Source: Heloderma charlesbogerti (Eukaryota > Chordata > Lepidosauria > Squamata > Helodermatidae). From it: 64,000 nucleotides of DNA. The position numbers were made by a program, and so were the translations under genes. Below are positions 11,061 to 21,882 of this stretch, piece by piece (the stretch's first letter is position 1; every line of letters starts with the position of its first letter). The notes under the pieces are model-generated. The model did not search any database, was not told the origin of the DNA, and saw only the letters and a list, made by a program, of their open reading frames with translations. Location: positions 248,001 to 312,000 of the forward strand of contig JANEZZ010002879.1 in NCBI GenBank assembly GCA_026122225.1, given 5' to 3'.

Positions 11061-11611
11061 TTATGCAAGGATTAATCTGTGGTGGAAGCCTATTCATTGT
11101 TTGGAGGCAGGGGGAAGGAAACTTTCCAGATCCATAAATTGACCACCTCATTCAAAGTAAGCTAAGCTTAACCCCAATCACTGAAATGTCTACAAAGTTT
11201 GCCCACACACAATCTTTGGTTGGGCTAATATTTATCCAGTCCCCCAAATATGTACTCCCCTGAAATTTCTACAAATTTCTACAAGTCCTCCCCCCACCAG
11301 CAGCCAAATGTCCCCTGTACAGAGGAGTCAAATGGCTCTGCAGAAAGGCTGGGGTGGCTGAGAATCAGTACAGCTTGAATACCTTACATGGTAGCTGTAA
11401 AGATTGTTTTAAACTTTCCAATGAACTATATAAATGAACGTTGTAGTTGTTGTTGTATCACTGATGGAATTTTGGGTGACAATCCTAAAAATCCCATGCA
11501 TCATTCTTTCATCATAAGAGTGATCAGTTCCAATATTTCTTTGAACAAATCGGCTACATTTTACCTACGTATGCTCCAAATTTTCTTTTGCTTGTTTTGT
11601 TTAAAGCTGTT

Positions 11612-11613
<2 letters not shown>

Positions 11614-11656
<43 letters not shown>

Positions 11657-11665
11657 ATCTATCTC
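11614..11665. repeat. (TA)n then (TCTA)n microsatellite
   Basis: About twenty alternating TA units are followed by a few TCTA units. It is a simple slippage repeat. Confidence 0.95.
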
Positions 11666-12134
11666 TCAAGGGAACATGGGGTTCGGGAAACAACTTACTT
11701 TTATCTGATCTTAAAATATAGATGCTGCTTCCAAGATTTATGATTACTATAACAAAGCTGAGGCCAGGGTTTATTTCATAATGATCATTTTATGATTCTG
11801 TGGAAACGGCTGAGAAGGAAGTTCAACAAATGGATTTTCATACTAAATATCCTTCCTGCAGAGAGGTATTAGTATGTTCTGGCATGCCTGGTGAATAATT
11901 CCATTCCCTTTTCCCGTTATTAGAGTTAAATTAATATTAATTGTTAGTCAAAATCCTTCTGGTTTGTATACAAGGGGTTAATAGGCGATAGTTTTGTTGA
12001 CTATGTTTGGGGTGAAAATACATATATGTGAGTGACCTCAGGGTACCTTGTCTTTCGTCTCCCTCAAGCCTTCCTGCAGTGACTGAAAATTGTATCACTA
12101 TGTCTAGGACTTTAATAAGCTATCAAGAAATCAG

Positions 12135-12136
<2 letters not shown>

Positions 12137-12182
<46 letters not shown>

Positions 12183-12250
12183 CCTCCCTCTCTCGCTCTC
12201 TCTCTCCCTCCCTCTCTCTCCCTCTCTCCCTCTCTCAGTCTCTCCCCCCC
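12137..12250. repeat. (CT)n microsatellite with (CCCT) interruptions, ending in a C run
   Basis: A perfect CT tract grades into TCCC-interrupted units and ends in a C9 run. It is a low-complexity polypyrimidine tract. Confidence 0.95.
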
Positions 12251-12475
12251 CCCGTTTACATAATTAAAAGCTTTGCCAGTTTAAATCCAGGCATGGGTCA
12301 GTCAGTGTTCCTTGCAAAATTTCTGTTACCGGGCAAACTGAAAAATGGGTTTCAGCCATTCAAATTGGGAAAGCTCACACCGGAGACACACACTGCAGTG
12401 TCTGATAATTCTCACCACTGCCAAAACAGTATTGAGAATTCCCAATACCTTCTATATTCCCAAGACCTTCTAGAC

Positions 12476-12898
12476 CAGGGGTCAGGACCTGTTCCAACCC
12501 CAGGGGCTGGATTGATTCCCAGGACATCCACTGAGGAGCTGGATGGTCCCCTCCCACAAAGCCCCTTCCACTTCCCCTAAAGCCCTCCCCCCAAAGCCTT
12601 GCTGTTGACATCAACTGAGTCCCTTTCCTTTGTCAGTTAACAAGGGAAACTCTGCTCTTATCTCTGATCATTCTGAACAGTGATCAGAGATGAGGGTGGG
12701 TGTTCCCATGCCAGCACTGGAGCTAGGTAGGGAAATGCTGCTCTTACCTCAACATGTTTTCAGGGACAAGAACAGAGTTTCTGAGATAGTGCTATGCTGA
12801 CAAACAGAACTTGGTGTGTTATCAGGAAGAGGGTGTGCCCCTCCTGGGAAGCTGCATGGGCCAGATTAGACAGACAGGCCGGAAGTTCCCCATCCCTG
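12476..12898. mobile_element. hAT-type non-autonomous element, CAGGGGTC ends
   Basis: CAGGGGTCAGGACC at the left and CCCCATCCCTG at the right are flanked by a perfect 8-bp duplication TTCTAGAC (12468-12475 and 12899-12906). This fits the TCTAGA-centred target preference known for several hAT lineages. No open frame of note. The ends are CAGGGG rather than TAGGGATG, so it belongs to a different hAT subfamily from the palindromic elements. Confidence 0.82.
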
Positions 12899-12984
12899 TT
12901 CTAGACTGTCAGGAGACAAAGCTGATTAGCTATGGTGATTGGTGGCAGGGCTTCCTGTGCCAGAACAGTATACTGTTCTTGGAG

Positions 12985-13432
12985 TAAGGATGGATGGACT
13001 CACCTCTGTCCGAGGCCATTGGTCGCTTCCCAAGCTGCTGGTGCTGTCCACACCCACTTGCTGTGCCATGTTAGCCCCTTGACAACTTGGCAAGTGACCA
13101 AAAAGCATCTTGGACCCGTCCACTCCTTCCTTGAGCCACCATTTTGTACAACAATGGTGGCTTGGACATTTCCGAGAAGGGAATGTTGCATAGATTGCCC
13201 TTTACAGCTGCAAACTATGCAACATTCCCTTCCTGGAAATGCCCAAACAGCCATTGTTGCACAGAATGGTGGCTTGTGGAAGGAGTGGGAGGTCTGCTGG
13301 ATGCTTGAGACCACATGGTGGTCACGGATGGGTCCAGTGAATGCTGCATGGTCCACAAATGGGGTCTGGGGCCTGAGGGGGGGGGGAGTCCATTGGACAC
13401 TACCCCTGTATCAGGCACCTGCAACATCCCTA
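12985..13432. mobile_element. hAT-type element with internal hairpin, TAAGGATGGATGG end
   Basis: The ends TAAGGATGGATGGACTCACC and GCAACATCCCTA are bracketed by a perfect 8-bp duplication TCTTGGAG (12977-12984 and 13433-13440). The middle (about 13138-13275) forms a long imperfect inverted repeat: 'accattttgtacaacaatgg' at the left answers 'ccattgttgcacagaatggt' at the right, with 'gggaatgttgcata' nested inside. A related copy lies at 41913-42285. Confidence 0.82.
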
Positions 13433-13802
13433 TCTTGGAGTCATTGTTTGTTTCCAATGGTGATGCCCTTTGTTCTTACACATAGGTCTCACACATAGGC
13501 AATCACATGCTAGTCAAAGGTCTGGTGCCAGCATCCTTGGGAAAATGCCAGAGGCCCCCGAAAGATTGCTGCTAACACCTGTCCAGACTGCTTGGGTTGG
13601 TCTCTTTAAAAAAAAAAGAGGTGTCTGGCACATTCAATTAGGGCAGCTTCCAAGCACAGTTTTCAGGACTGGGTGAAAAGGATAAAAACATAATAAATGG
13701 GACTATCTCTAGGTTGGCTCATTTAAGAACTTTTTAGCCTTGCCACCCAGTGCTGACACCAAGAGACTACACTGAGCAACAAACTGAAATGCCTTTTTAT
13801 TC

Positions 13803-14321
13803 TAGTGCTGTGCTGAGAATTTTAACTCTTCCATTTTCAGAATTTCATGGGGGTGGGGGAACAAAAACTCTGGAGAAAGAGGCTGGGTGGGGTGAGAATT
13901 TCAGATAATTTTCTCTTGGGGAGGGGGACAAGGTTTCCACATACATTTTCTGAAAATCTTAAGGGGTCTTCTTTCTATTTTTTATTTAACACTCCCTGTA
14001 CTTGCAGGAGCCCAGGCCTCTTCTCCAGCCTAGGACACCATGTGACCCTGCCCTCTCCAATAAGTGGTCAGGAAGAACTCCCAGCTTGAGAAGAGGCCTC
14101 GGCTCCTGGAAGTGCAGGGGGGGGGTCAAAGAAAGAAAGAAAGACCCTCAAGAATCACCTACAATTTTAAAAAAGTCTGTGGAAAGCCATTCCCCCTCCC
14201 CAAGGAGAAAATTCTCTGAAATTTTCCCCCTCCCTGTGAAAGAAGCAGAGAAAACAATGCCTCTTTTGCAGGGAGAGAAAGAAGTTCCTGAAAATAGAGG
14301 GCACAGTGTTGCACAGCACTG
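13803..14321. mobile_element. hAT-type foldback element, TAGTGCTGTGC ends
   Basis: The left end TAGTGCTGTGC and the right end GCACAGCACTG are inverted repeats. Flanks are TTTTATTC (13795-13802) and CTTTATTC (14322-14329), one mismatch. The interior is a long imperfect inverted repeat centred near 14055: 'gcaggagcccaggcctcttc' at about 14004 pairs with 'gaagaggcctcggctcctgg' at about 14091, and A/T-rich outer arms also pair. It is non-coding and related by its ends to 51549-52312. Confidence 0.75.
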
Positions 14322-14344
14322 CTTTATTCCCTTTCAAATGCCCC

Positions 14345-15570
14345 TGACATTAGGGGCTGGGTATGTTTAGGCTTGAGATGAGAAGACTGAGAGGAGAGAT
14401 GATAGCACTTTTCAAGTGTTGTCACACACAAGAGGACTACAACCTGTTCTATATCATCCAAGACTGTGGGACACAAAATAACAGCCTTAGGTTACAGAAA
14501 GGTAGAGTTTGGTTGAACATCAGACAAAACTTGGTAACAGTCAGAGAACTCAGACAATGGGTAGTGGGCTCTCAGTTACTGGAAGTATTCATGCAGAGCC
14601 TGAACAGCCATCTGTCAGGGATGCTTTAAACTAGGGATGTCAGAGAATTCCGCCATGGATCTCGGTGAGGCCGAATGCCAGTGCATTCAGCCCCCTGAAC
14701 TCCGTGGCGGAATGGCCTGCCACCCCCCGCCCCCTGCGGATTCCCCCCGGGATGAGACTTACCAGGGGCGGATGTTCCGGACGGCAGTGGCTCCAGAGGT
14801 GGCGGTGGCGGCAGCAGCTAGTCTTCCGAATGGCTGCTGCCGCCGCCACTGCCATTTGCAGTCTGTTTCCCCCCCCCCATTCATGATAGGCTACGTAAAG
14901 ACTTACATAGCCTATCAGGTCTGGCTTAAAAAACAAAAACAAAACGTGTACGCAAATGGCGGCGTCTACGGCCGCTGCCATTTGTGTTCCTTATTTTTGG
15001 CCATCTTAGTCTACGTAAATATTTACGTAGACTAAGATGGTGAAAATAAGGGGGAACGCCAATAGCATAGTGAACGCTATTTGTGTTCCCCCTTATTTTC
15101 GCCGTCTTAGTCTACGTAAATATTTATGTAGACTAAGATGGCCAAAAATAAGGAACGCAAATGGCGGCGGCCGTAGCCGCCGTCATTTGCGTACACATTT
15201 TGTTTTTGTTTTTTAAGCCAGACATGATAGGCTACGTAAGTCTTTACATAGCCTATCATGGCTGACTACAGGGATGCAAACGGCGGTGGCTATGGCCGCC
15301 ACCATTTGCATCCCTGCTAGCCAGCGCCTGAATGTCTGGCTTCTGGCAGAGCCAGCCGGCAGCTTTGGGGAATCCCCACGGAGCAGAGCCGGCCAGCAAG
15401 GATTCCGCAGGGAGGGACGGAGCACTTCCCCCCCCCCCAGCGGAACCCGGCGGAGCCAGGTAAGCGGGTTTTCATACATCCCTACTTTAAACTGGATTCC
15501 TGCATTGAGCAGGGGGTTGGACTCAATGGCCTAAATGGCCCCTTCCAAGTCTATGATTCTATGATCTCTC
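14345..15570 (+). mobile_element. CR1 LINE 3' fragment, split by a hAT element
   Basis: Two halves (14345-14631 and 15485-15570) read through the CR1 3' region: 'agaagactgagaggagagat', then 'tggattcctgcattgagcag', then the 3' tail 'ctatgattctatgat'. The hAT element at 14632-15484 separates them and duplicated CTTTAAAC. It is severely 5'-truncated, as CR1 copies usually are. Confidence 0.75.
14632..15484 (+). mobile_element. Compound-palindrome hAT element, A/B ends, perfect TSD
   Basis: Inserted in a CR1 tail with a perfect CTTTAAAC duplication (14624-14631 and 15485-15492). The A end with its GGCCGAATGC-type hairpin is followed by H1 (about 14884-14920), H2 (14948-14990), H3 with a TAGTCTACGTAAATA core (about 15007-15040), H4 (about 15054-15088), and the mirrored H3, H2 and H1 to about 15262. 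An extra H2 then precedes the B end. It has only one H1 per side where other copies have two, so the hairpin number varies. Confidence 0.88.
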
Positions 15571-15764
15571 TGTGGGAGACTTTCTAGGTTCAAAAAATGG
15601 CAGTTTTAACTCCCAAGAGGAACTTTGCACTGGTAAATTTGATAAGCTTCATCCCCAAACTACCAAAATGTTCCTCAAACTTTCCACATGTGAATGGCAC
15701 GGTGAACCAGGGATGGGGGGATTTTGGTAACACCACCAGAAGGTTATAGTACATTATTGATTGA

Positions 15765-16900
15765 TAGATAGATTGATTGATTGATTTGATTTGATTTGTA
15801 CCCCACCTTTCTACCAAGAAAAAAATACACTCAGTGTGGCTTACAATCATAAATAAAACTTGATTAAAACAACAATAAAACAATGCATTTGAATACAATC
15901 AAAGCACAACGATGACAGAATGAAAATAGTGACCAAGCAAATAGACCCAGCTTACACACCAAAGGCTTGCTTGAATAAAATGGTATTTGCCTGCCAATGG
16001 AATGACAGCAGAGAGGGAGTGAACCTCTTTTCCCTTGGCAGGGAGTTCCACAGCCAGAGAGTGACCAGCAATGAGGCCCTCTGTTGTGTTTCCACAAAAC
16101 ATGCCTCTAAAGGTGTCAGTGTTGAAAGAAAGACCTCTCCAGAAGATCTTAAAACTTGAGCAGGCCCATATGGGAGAAGGCAGTCTTTCAGATAGCCCAG
16201 TCCTAAGCCTTATAGGACTTTGTCTTTATAGATCATAACCAGCACTTCAAATTGTGCCCAGAAACAGACTGGTAGCCAGCCAGTGAAGCTGTTGTAGAAA
16301 AGGGAGTCATGTGCTCCCTGTAACTGGCCTCAGTCAACAGTCTGGCCACAGCATTCTGGACCAGCTGAAGTTTCTGAACAGTTTTAAAAGGCAATCCCAT
16401 GGAGAGTGTGTTACTTAGGGATGTACGGACTGTGTAAAATCCGCTCCGTCTGCATTTTGTGGATTGTCAGGTGCCTTTCAGTCCATCATCTGCCCACAGA
16501 CAGATGCAAATATTTTTTGTCATGTGGAAAAATATGGAAATAATTCTGTAAGTATTTATGTAAGTATTTACATAATTTACCTCAGTACATAACATTTAGT
16601 GTATTGTCCCCTATTCCATTTAATGTATTCTCCGCAGAAACGTACGTATTTTTCTACGGATTTATATGCGTAAATTTCAGGAAAGTAAAAAAAAATCATC
16701 CAAAATTCCACAGACTCTGTGTGGCCTAGGGTGGGGGGTCACTCCAAAGGGTATTCCGCAGGTTGGATTCTTAGAAATCTGAGCTCATTTTAATCCAACT
16801 CGAATTTCTCCAGCATCCCTAGTTACAGTAGCCCAAATGACATGTAACTAGGGCATGCATGACCATGGCTGGATCAGATCAGATATAGCATAGAAGAACC
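15765..16900 (-). repeat. LINE-like interspersed repeat, probably antisense, split by a hAT element
   Basis: The block 'taccccacctttctaccaag' followed by 'cagtgtggcttacaatc' is an antisense LINE 3' tail in style. It continues through 'attctggaccagctgaagtt' and 'gagtgtgttacagtagccc', recognisable as a dispersed reptile repeat once the element at 16416-16821 is removed. I cannot name the family with confidence. Confidence 0.5.
16416..16821. mobile_element. hAT-type element, TAGGGATGTACGG end
   Basis: The ends TAGGGATGTACGG and CCAGCATCCCTA interrupt a dispersed repeat whose text rejoins as GTGTTACAGTAG. The right flank is GTTACAGT and the left flank GTTACT, consistent with an 8-bp duplication that lost two bases. 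Internally it has small GTAAGTATTTA palindromes at about 16548-16575 but no H1-H4 series. Confidence 0.6.
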
Positions 16901-16904
16901 AGTA

Positions 16905-17950
16905 CAAAACATGTTGGTTGTATGTAGAGAGAACATCTGTTTGATTTGTGGGAAGGTAGTATCAGATCAAGCACATATGCAGTTTTCAGAAATGCATGAG
17001 GAAGCAAAACTGAAAGATGTATCCATCACTAGCCTGGCTATACTTCCACTGATGGAAAGTGTACTTAATGTCAGGGTTCACATAAAGGCTTCCTTCATGG
17101 ATGCTTTAACCAGACTGGCTTTTTGTCTAATTGCACATTTCACTAATAACCCATGATAGCCATAAAGCTCGGAATGTGTATACTGGATATGACAACTTCT
17201 GGGCTGCAATCCTGGTTGGAAAGTCCTATTCCATTTTAGGCATTCATTAAAAAAAATAAAATAAAGAAGAACCAATCAAACTGACAATCAAGTTCTAGTA
17301 GAGCGGGAAGGCATTGTTTTTTGTCACTGAGAGATATTTTTAAAGGCTTTGCAAAACAACATAAAAGGAATATCTTATTAGTAGACAGAGTCTGGAACAG
17401 CACACTATGCAAATGATGCTTTCCAGAAGACGTCTTTTATGGAAATTAATATCCTATATTCATTACCCAGCTGCAAGATTAGAATTAGAGCCATGTCAGT
17501 TATGTAATAGCACAAATAAAATCTTTGTGCAATCAAGCACCAATATGTGGATGAAATAGAATAATATAGAGGGCAGGGCTGTGTACTCTGAGTGCCTTGC
17601 TTTGCTCCCACATGCTGATCATTCTGTGTTATATCCTAACATGCCCCAAGACAAAGACTAGAAAGTAAACACGCAAGCTGCTTATGACACTTCCCATTTC
17701 AGTAAACACATGACGAGCAGGGAAATGGAATCTGGGCTCCTGTCCTGCAAGTTAAACATCAAACTGTGGGATGATGCTTGTGGTACAGAATGTGGCAACG
17801 TTTCAAGTGCTTCAGCCAGGCAGGCAGGAGGTTGGGAGCAATGCAGAATTAATTAGTATGTGCTGAACTTCTGATTCAGCCTCCAGTGTCCCCATCTCTT
17901 TTGCCATATGCATTCAAATTTCTGAATTTAAAATATTTTTGGAGTGGCAA
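16905..17950. other. No gene or classified repeat seen
   Basis: AT-rich DNA. An open stretch near 16911-17156 (81 codons, plus strand) has a 'CREN-CLICGK' look but lacks the spacing and histidines of a zinc finger, so I do not call it a gene. Confidence 0.35.
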
Positions 17951-17961
17951 TCCTGCACAAC

Positions 17962-18459
17962 TAGGGACGGTGGAGAAATCCGCCATGGACTCCAGTGAGG
18001 CCGGGTTCTTTAGAATCCCACCTGCCAGAGTCCATGGCGGAATGGACTACTCCCTCCAGCCACCCCCCAAAATCCTCCCTTGATGGACCCTACCTGCTGC
18101 CGGCTGGTCCAGGTCCGTCCGCTGCTGCTGTCCATCCGCTGCCCCAGACTGCGGTCGCAAATGGCATCCAGCGTAGAGGACGCCATTTGCATCCCTTCTC
18201 TTTGCTGTGATAGGCTACGTAGATATTTACATATCCTATCACGAAAAGAGCAGGAGCGCAAATGGTGTCCCCTATGGTGTCCATTTGCGGCCACAGACTG
18301 GCAGCAGACAGAAGTCTGGCTGCGGATGGGCCTGGCTGGCGGCTCCACAGAATCGCCATGGAGTGGAGCCGGCTGGGGAGGATTCCGGGGGGAGGGACAG
18401 ATCGCCTCCCCCCCATGGACGCCCGGACCAAAACGGTAAGTGGGTTTTGTACACCCCTA
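17962..18459 (+). mobile_element. Older compound-palindrome hAT element, C/B' ends
   Basis: The C end (TAGGGACGGTGGAGAAATCC then GGACTCCAGTGAGGCCGG) at the left and the B-like end ..GTAAGTGGGTTTTGTACACCCCTA at the right are flanked by TGCACAAC and TGTGCAAC (two mismatches). One H1 hairpin lies at about 18207-18242, with CAAATGG...CCATTTG pairs on both sides. It is more diverged than the A/B copies. Confidence 0.75.
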
Positions 18460-18481
18460 TGTGCAACAGGAGTAAGAGCAG

Positions 18482-18484
<3 letters not shown>

Positions 18485-18517
<33 letters not shown>

Positions 18518-18680
18518 GTGAATGCTATGATGTAAGGCTGTGTCAAACTGAATTCCATTTACAATAAGGACTTTTAGTGCCGGCCCCAAATATCCTTTCC
18601 ATAGACACACACATACACACACACTTGTGCAGCCCCATTCAAAGGCTGCAAAAATGTGTGTGTGTGTGTGTGTGTGGTGT
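18485..18680. repeat. (CA)n and (TG)n microsatellites
   Basis: A CA tract at 18485-18516, a shorter interrupted CA tract at about 18604-18623 and a TG tract at about 18655-18678 lie within 200 bp in opposite polarity, so this stretch could also fold on itself. Confidence 0.9.
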
Positions 18681-18811
18681 GAGTACATTCTGCTTATTTT
18701 TGAGAGGGTCTCACTGATAAAAGTGATGATTCCTTAGTATACAGCAGGGTGCAAAACTTCAAGCCTGGTGTACAAATCTGGCTCATGAAAGGTCCCAATC
18801 TGGCCCTCCAG

Positions 18812-18947
18812 GGGTAGAATCCAACATAAGTCCTACATAGAGTAGACCCATTGAAATGAATGGGCCATAAGCTAGTCATGACTAACTTAAGTCCTATTCA
18901 TTTCAATGGGTCTACTCTAAGTAGGACTTATGTTGAATTTTATCCCA
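18812..18947. repeat. Palindromic MITE of about 136 bp
   Basis: The left arm has 'caacataagtcctac' and 'agtagacccattgaaatgaa'. The right arm is its reverse complement with 'ttcatttcaatgggtctact' and 'gtaggacttatgttg'. The two arms cover nearly the whole unit, leaving a short centre near 18868-18885. I recognise the TAGGACTTATGTTG motif as frequent in lizard DNA. The duplication at its borders is unclear. Confidence 0.7.
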
Positions 18948-19439
18948 GGGTTCTGCAAATGGCCACACCCCCTCCCACTACCCCAAACCCCTTTCTCCCA
19001 ATCACTGGTTGGTTTCACAGCATTTCTGGAGGTTTTCCCCCATTCTGAAAGGTTGAAATTAAAAGCTTTAAGCAAAAATACGCTGGTATACATTTTCTGT
19101 ATTTTTGGCCATTCCCCTTTTGGCTTTAGCCCCACCCACCACTAGAAGGCAGCCAGGAAGAGCTTCTCTGGAATGAAATTCAGCCTATGGCTGAAAGAGG
19201 TTCAGCACCACTGTACACTGCACAGTGGCAATATGTATTTCTGTCCTGCCTCTCCACTAGACTGAGATTTCAAGACAGTAAACAGAACTCAATTTAAGAA
19301 CAATATAAAATGCCACGGCAAACAAAATAAACATATTTCAGCCTAAAAGCCTGTGCTCTGAACAAAAAGCCTAAGCATAATAAAACAGCCAATGCAGAGA
19401 GGTGTTTAAATTAATAAGCAGTGCTGCAACATCCAACAT

Positions 19440-19657
19440 CAGTGTAGGCTGGTGCCCCCTATTTCAATGGGGCTGTGAAGCCACTCTGGGTTTCAGACAG
19501 AACCAGTCAGAAGCCTGAGGAGCTATCCAATGTGCTGACCCATTTGGGGGATGTGGTTCAGAACCTTGGATAGCTCCTTTAGAGTTCTGACTGGTTCTGA
19601 CTGAAACCCAGAATGGATTCATGGCCCCATTGAAATTGGAGCCACCAGCCTCCACTT
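19440..19657. mobile_element. Inverted-repeat MITE, CAGTGTAGGCTGGTG ends
   Basis: The left end CAGTGTAGGCTGGTG answers CACCAGCCTCCACTT at the right. The arms continue inward ('ggtttcagacagaaccagtc' against 'gactggttctgactgaaacc') and contain an inner pair 'gagctatccaa' and 'ttggatagctc'. Terminal form and size fit a hAT-type MITE. The flanks (TCCAACAT and CATTACCA) do not match, so the TSD has decayed or the ends are misplaced by a few bases. Confidence 0.65.
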
Positions 19658-19747
19658 CATTACCAACAAAAGCTTGGGAGAACAGGACATGGTTTTAACA
19701 TGGTGTCTAAGAGATGCCATTGGAAATGCAACTAGGGATGGAGTTAC

Positions 19748-20456
19748 TAGGGATGTACGAATCCCTTTCCTTGTTCCGTTCTGGGGATCTGCAGTGGGGG
19801 GGGAGGCAATCCCTCCCTCCCCCCGGAATCCTCCCCAGCCAGCTCCACTCCACGGCAAGGCTGCGGAGCCGCCAGCAGGGGCCAGCCACAGCCGGACTTC
19901 CGGCCACTGCCAGTCTGCTGCGGCCGCAAATGGCGGCCGTCATAGTGGCCACCATGTGTGTCCTTGCATTAGGCCATGATAGGCTATGTAAATATTTATG
20001 TAGCCTATCACAGCAAAAGGCAGGGATGCAAATGGCGGCCACTATGCCATTTGCGTCCCTGCCTTTTGCCATGATAGGCTACGTAAATACTTACATAGCC
20101 TATCATGGCAAAGAGCAGGGGCGCAAATGGCATAGCGGCCGCCATTTGCGTCCCTGCCTTTTGACGTGATAGGCTATATAAGTATTTACATAGCCTATCA
20201 GGGCCTAATTCAGGCACGCAAATGGCGGCCACTATGACAGCCGCTATTTGTGGCCACAGCAGCCCGGTAGTGGCCAGAAGACAAGCTGGAGCTGCCGCCG
20301 GATTCACTGCCGCATCCACCACCAGGTAACTCCATCCCGGGAGGGGATTTTGGGGGGTGGCGGTGGGGGAGGCCATTCCGCCACGGACTCCAGGGGGCCG
20401 GATTCCAAAGAATCTGGCCTCACTGGAGTCTGTGGTGGATTTCTCCAACATCCCTA
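19748..20456 (-). mobile_element. Compound-palindrome hAT element, B'/C ends, perfect TSD
   Basis: A perfect GGAGTTAC duplication (19740-19747 and 20457-20464). Inside, GATAGGCTA hairpins recur at about 19978-20012, 20070-20106 and 20165-20200, each alternating with a CAAATGG...CCATTTG hairpin. The H1/H2 pair is therefore reiterated here rather than arranged around an H4 centre. The right end is type C (..GAATCTGGCCTCACTGGAGTC..). Confidence 0.85.
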
Positions 20457-20464
20457 GGAGTTAC

Positions 20465-21107
20465 AGAACTAGCAGGGCATCAGAGAGAAGATCCCATGTC
20501 TGGTAACCACCCACCTAACATAAGAAAGCAAGTGCAGTTGAAGCAGGTCTTCAGATCATGATTTCAGGAGACAGGAAGGTTCATACAAGAGAACGTGGTA
20601 TGTATAGATACCAGTATCCTAGGTTAAGAAGAGAATAAAGGTGTTTTGTAAAGTATATATGCACCAAGTAGAACAGGATGGGCTTAGAACATTTAGGAAA
20701 CAATCCTATGGCCACTAGTCAGAGGCTAGACGGCCATAGAATATGTAGGTTTCTGGGAACTGACCTCGGAGCCCACACTCCAAGGTCGGTTCCTGGAGAA
20801 CTGACCTTCCCCCACTTCCACGCTTCCTTGCAGGCAGAGTGGAATGTCCCCTCACTCTGCACTTGGAAGAGGAGCACAGAGCAGCCAAAACGGGGCAGTC
20901 CAGGGGGTGCTCCAGGGCAGGGAAGGCAGAAATGGCTGTATGACACATCCTATGTGTCATCCAGCAGCCGCCTCCTCCAGTCTACCTTCCCACAGCTAGA
21001 CAGCCGAAATAAGCTGTCTAGCCACAAGTGCAGAGCAGGAGAAGTGCAGAAGGAACAAACCCCTCCATGCTTCTCCTGCCCTGCATTGTATAGTTGGTCA
21101 CCTCTGT
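20465..21107. other. No gene or classified repeat seen
   Basis: The open frame at 20678-21118 (146 codons, plus) shows no recognisable domain or codon pattern. Paired TAGACGGCC- and CGGAG-type motifs and a CTAGACAGC pair near 20995 hint at a decayed repeat. Confidence 0.35.
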
Positions 21108-21115
21108 GTTCGGAG

Positions 21116-21457
21116 TAGGGATGGCGGAGAATTCCGCCATGGACTCCAATGAGCACTTCCCTCCGCCACCCCACGAAATTCTCCCCGGACGGACCCTACC
21201 CGCCGCCGGCTGGTCTGGTCTATCCGCTGCCATCCACTGCCCCTGTCTGTGGTCGCAAATGGCGTCGGGGGCAGCGGATGCCATTTGCAGCCACAGACCG
21301 GCAGTGGACAGAAGTCTGACTGCAGACAGGCCCGGCCGGCGGCTCTGCGGACTCAACGCAGAGAGGAGCTGGCCAGGAAGGATTCCGGGGGGAGGGACGG
21401 ATTGCTTCCCCCCCCCGCAGATGCCCAGGAATGATAAGTGGGCTTCGTACACCCCTA
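21116..21457 (+). mobile_element. Short compound-palindrome relative, C/B' ends, perfect TSD
   Basis: A perfect GTTCGGAG duplication (21108-21115 and 21458-21465). The C end and the B-like end (..GTGGGCTTCGTACACCCCTA) are retained. Between them is only one CAAATGGCGTC...ATGCCATTTG hairpin (21255-21290), with no H1 or H3. It is an internal-deletion derivative that still transposed, so the core hairpins are not required for mobility. Confidence 0.85.
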
Positions 21458-21494
21458 GTTCGGAGGCAGCCACCTATCCCCATAAGATTGTGCC

Positions 21495-21560
21495 CTCATT
21501 CATTCTTCATTCATGCATTACATTTCTATACCACCCAATAGCTGAAGCTCTCGGGATCAG
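21495..21560 (-). repeat. LINE 3'-tail fragment (antisense)
   Basis: The block 'ctataccacccaatagctga' then 'agctctcggg' matches the tail motif also found at 24780-24815 and 37860-37895. It is typical of a short reptile LINE terminus. Confidence 0.5.
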
Positions 21561-21882
21561 TTTTCCAGGAATCATAATTCGATACTGTTGACTAAAAGGG
21601 AAGGTGCTCACTGATATTTCACATGGCCCAATATGGGAGGTTTGGTGTGGAGAAAGTGCCTTATTGTTCCCAGGGATAGGCTTACCACACACATTTAGAT
21701 GACAAAACCCTTCAAACTGAGTATTTCACAAGAAATTGAATGGGGATTCTTACATGTTCAAGTACACCTGTTCACATTCTGGTAAGCAAACAACCTTGAT
21801 GCTTCTTAATCCCACCCAACCCCACTTCTCCCTGTCCCAAGGCACAAAGATGAACCTCAAGGCATGCAAGAGGCAGGGTACA

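Larger units (their letters stand above)
11061..12467. other. Intergenic sequence with two simple repeats
   Basis: No exon or transposon ends with duplications were found. The stretch holds a (TA)n and a (CT)n microsatellite, listed separately. Confidence 0.4.

Noticed and set aside
14632..14860. A and B ends as solo LTRs
   Set aside because: They do not begin TG and end CA, are not direct repeats of each other, and have no primer-binding site or polypurine tract.
16911..17156. Possible zinc-finger exon (CRENICLICGK)
   Set aside because: Only two closely spaced cysteine pairs occur, without the paired histidines and linker of a C2H2 finger. No splice sites with matching phase.
18748..19220. 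A hAT element starting CAGGGTGCAAAACTTC and ending GTTCAGCACCACTG
   Set aside because: The ends look suggestive, but the flanking 8-mers (GTATACAG and TACACTGC) do not match and the borders cannot be fixed. Only the palindromic MITE inside it is listed.
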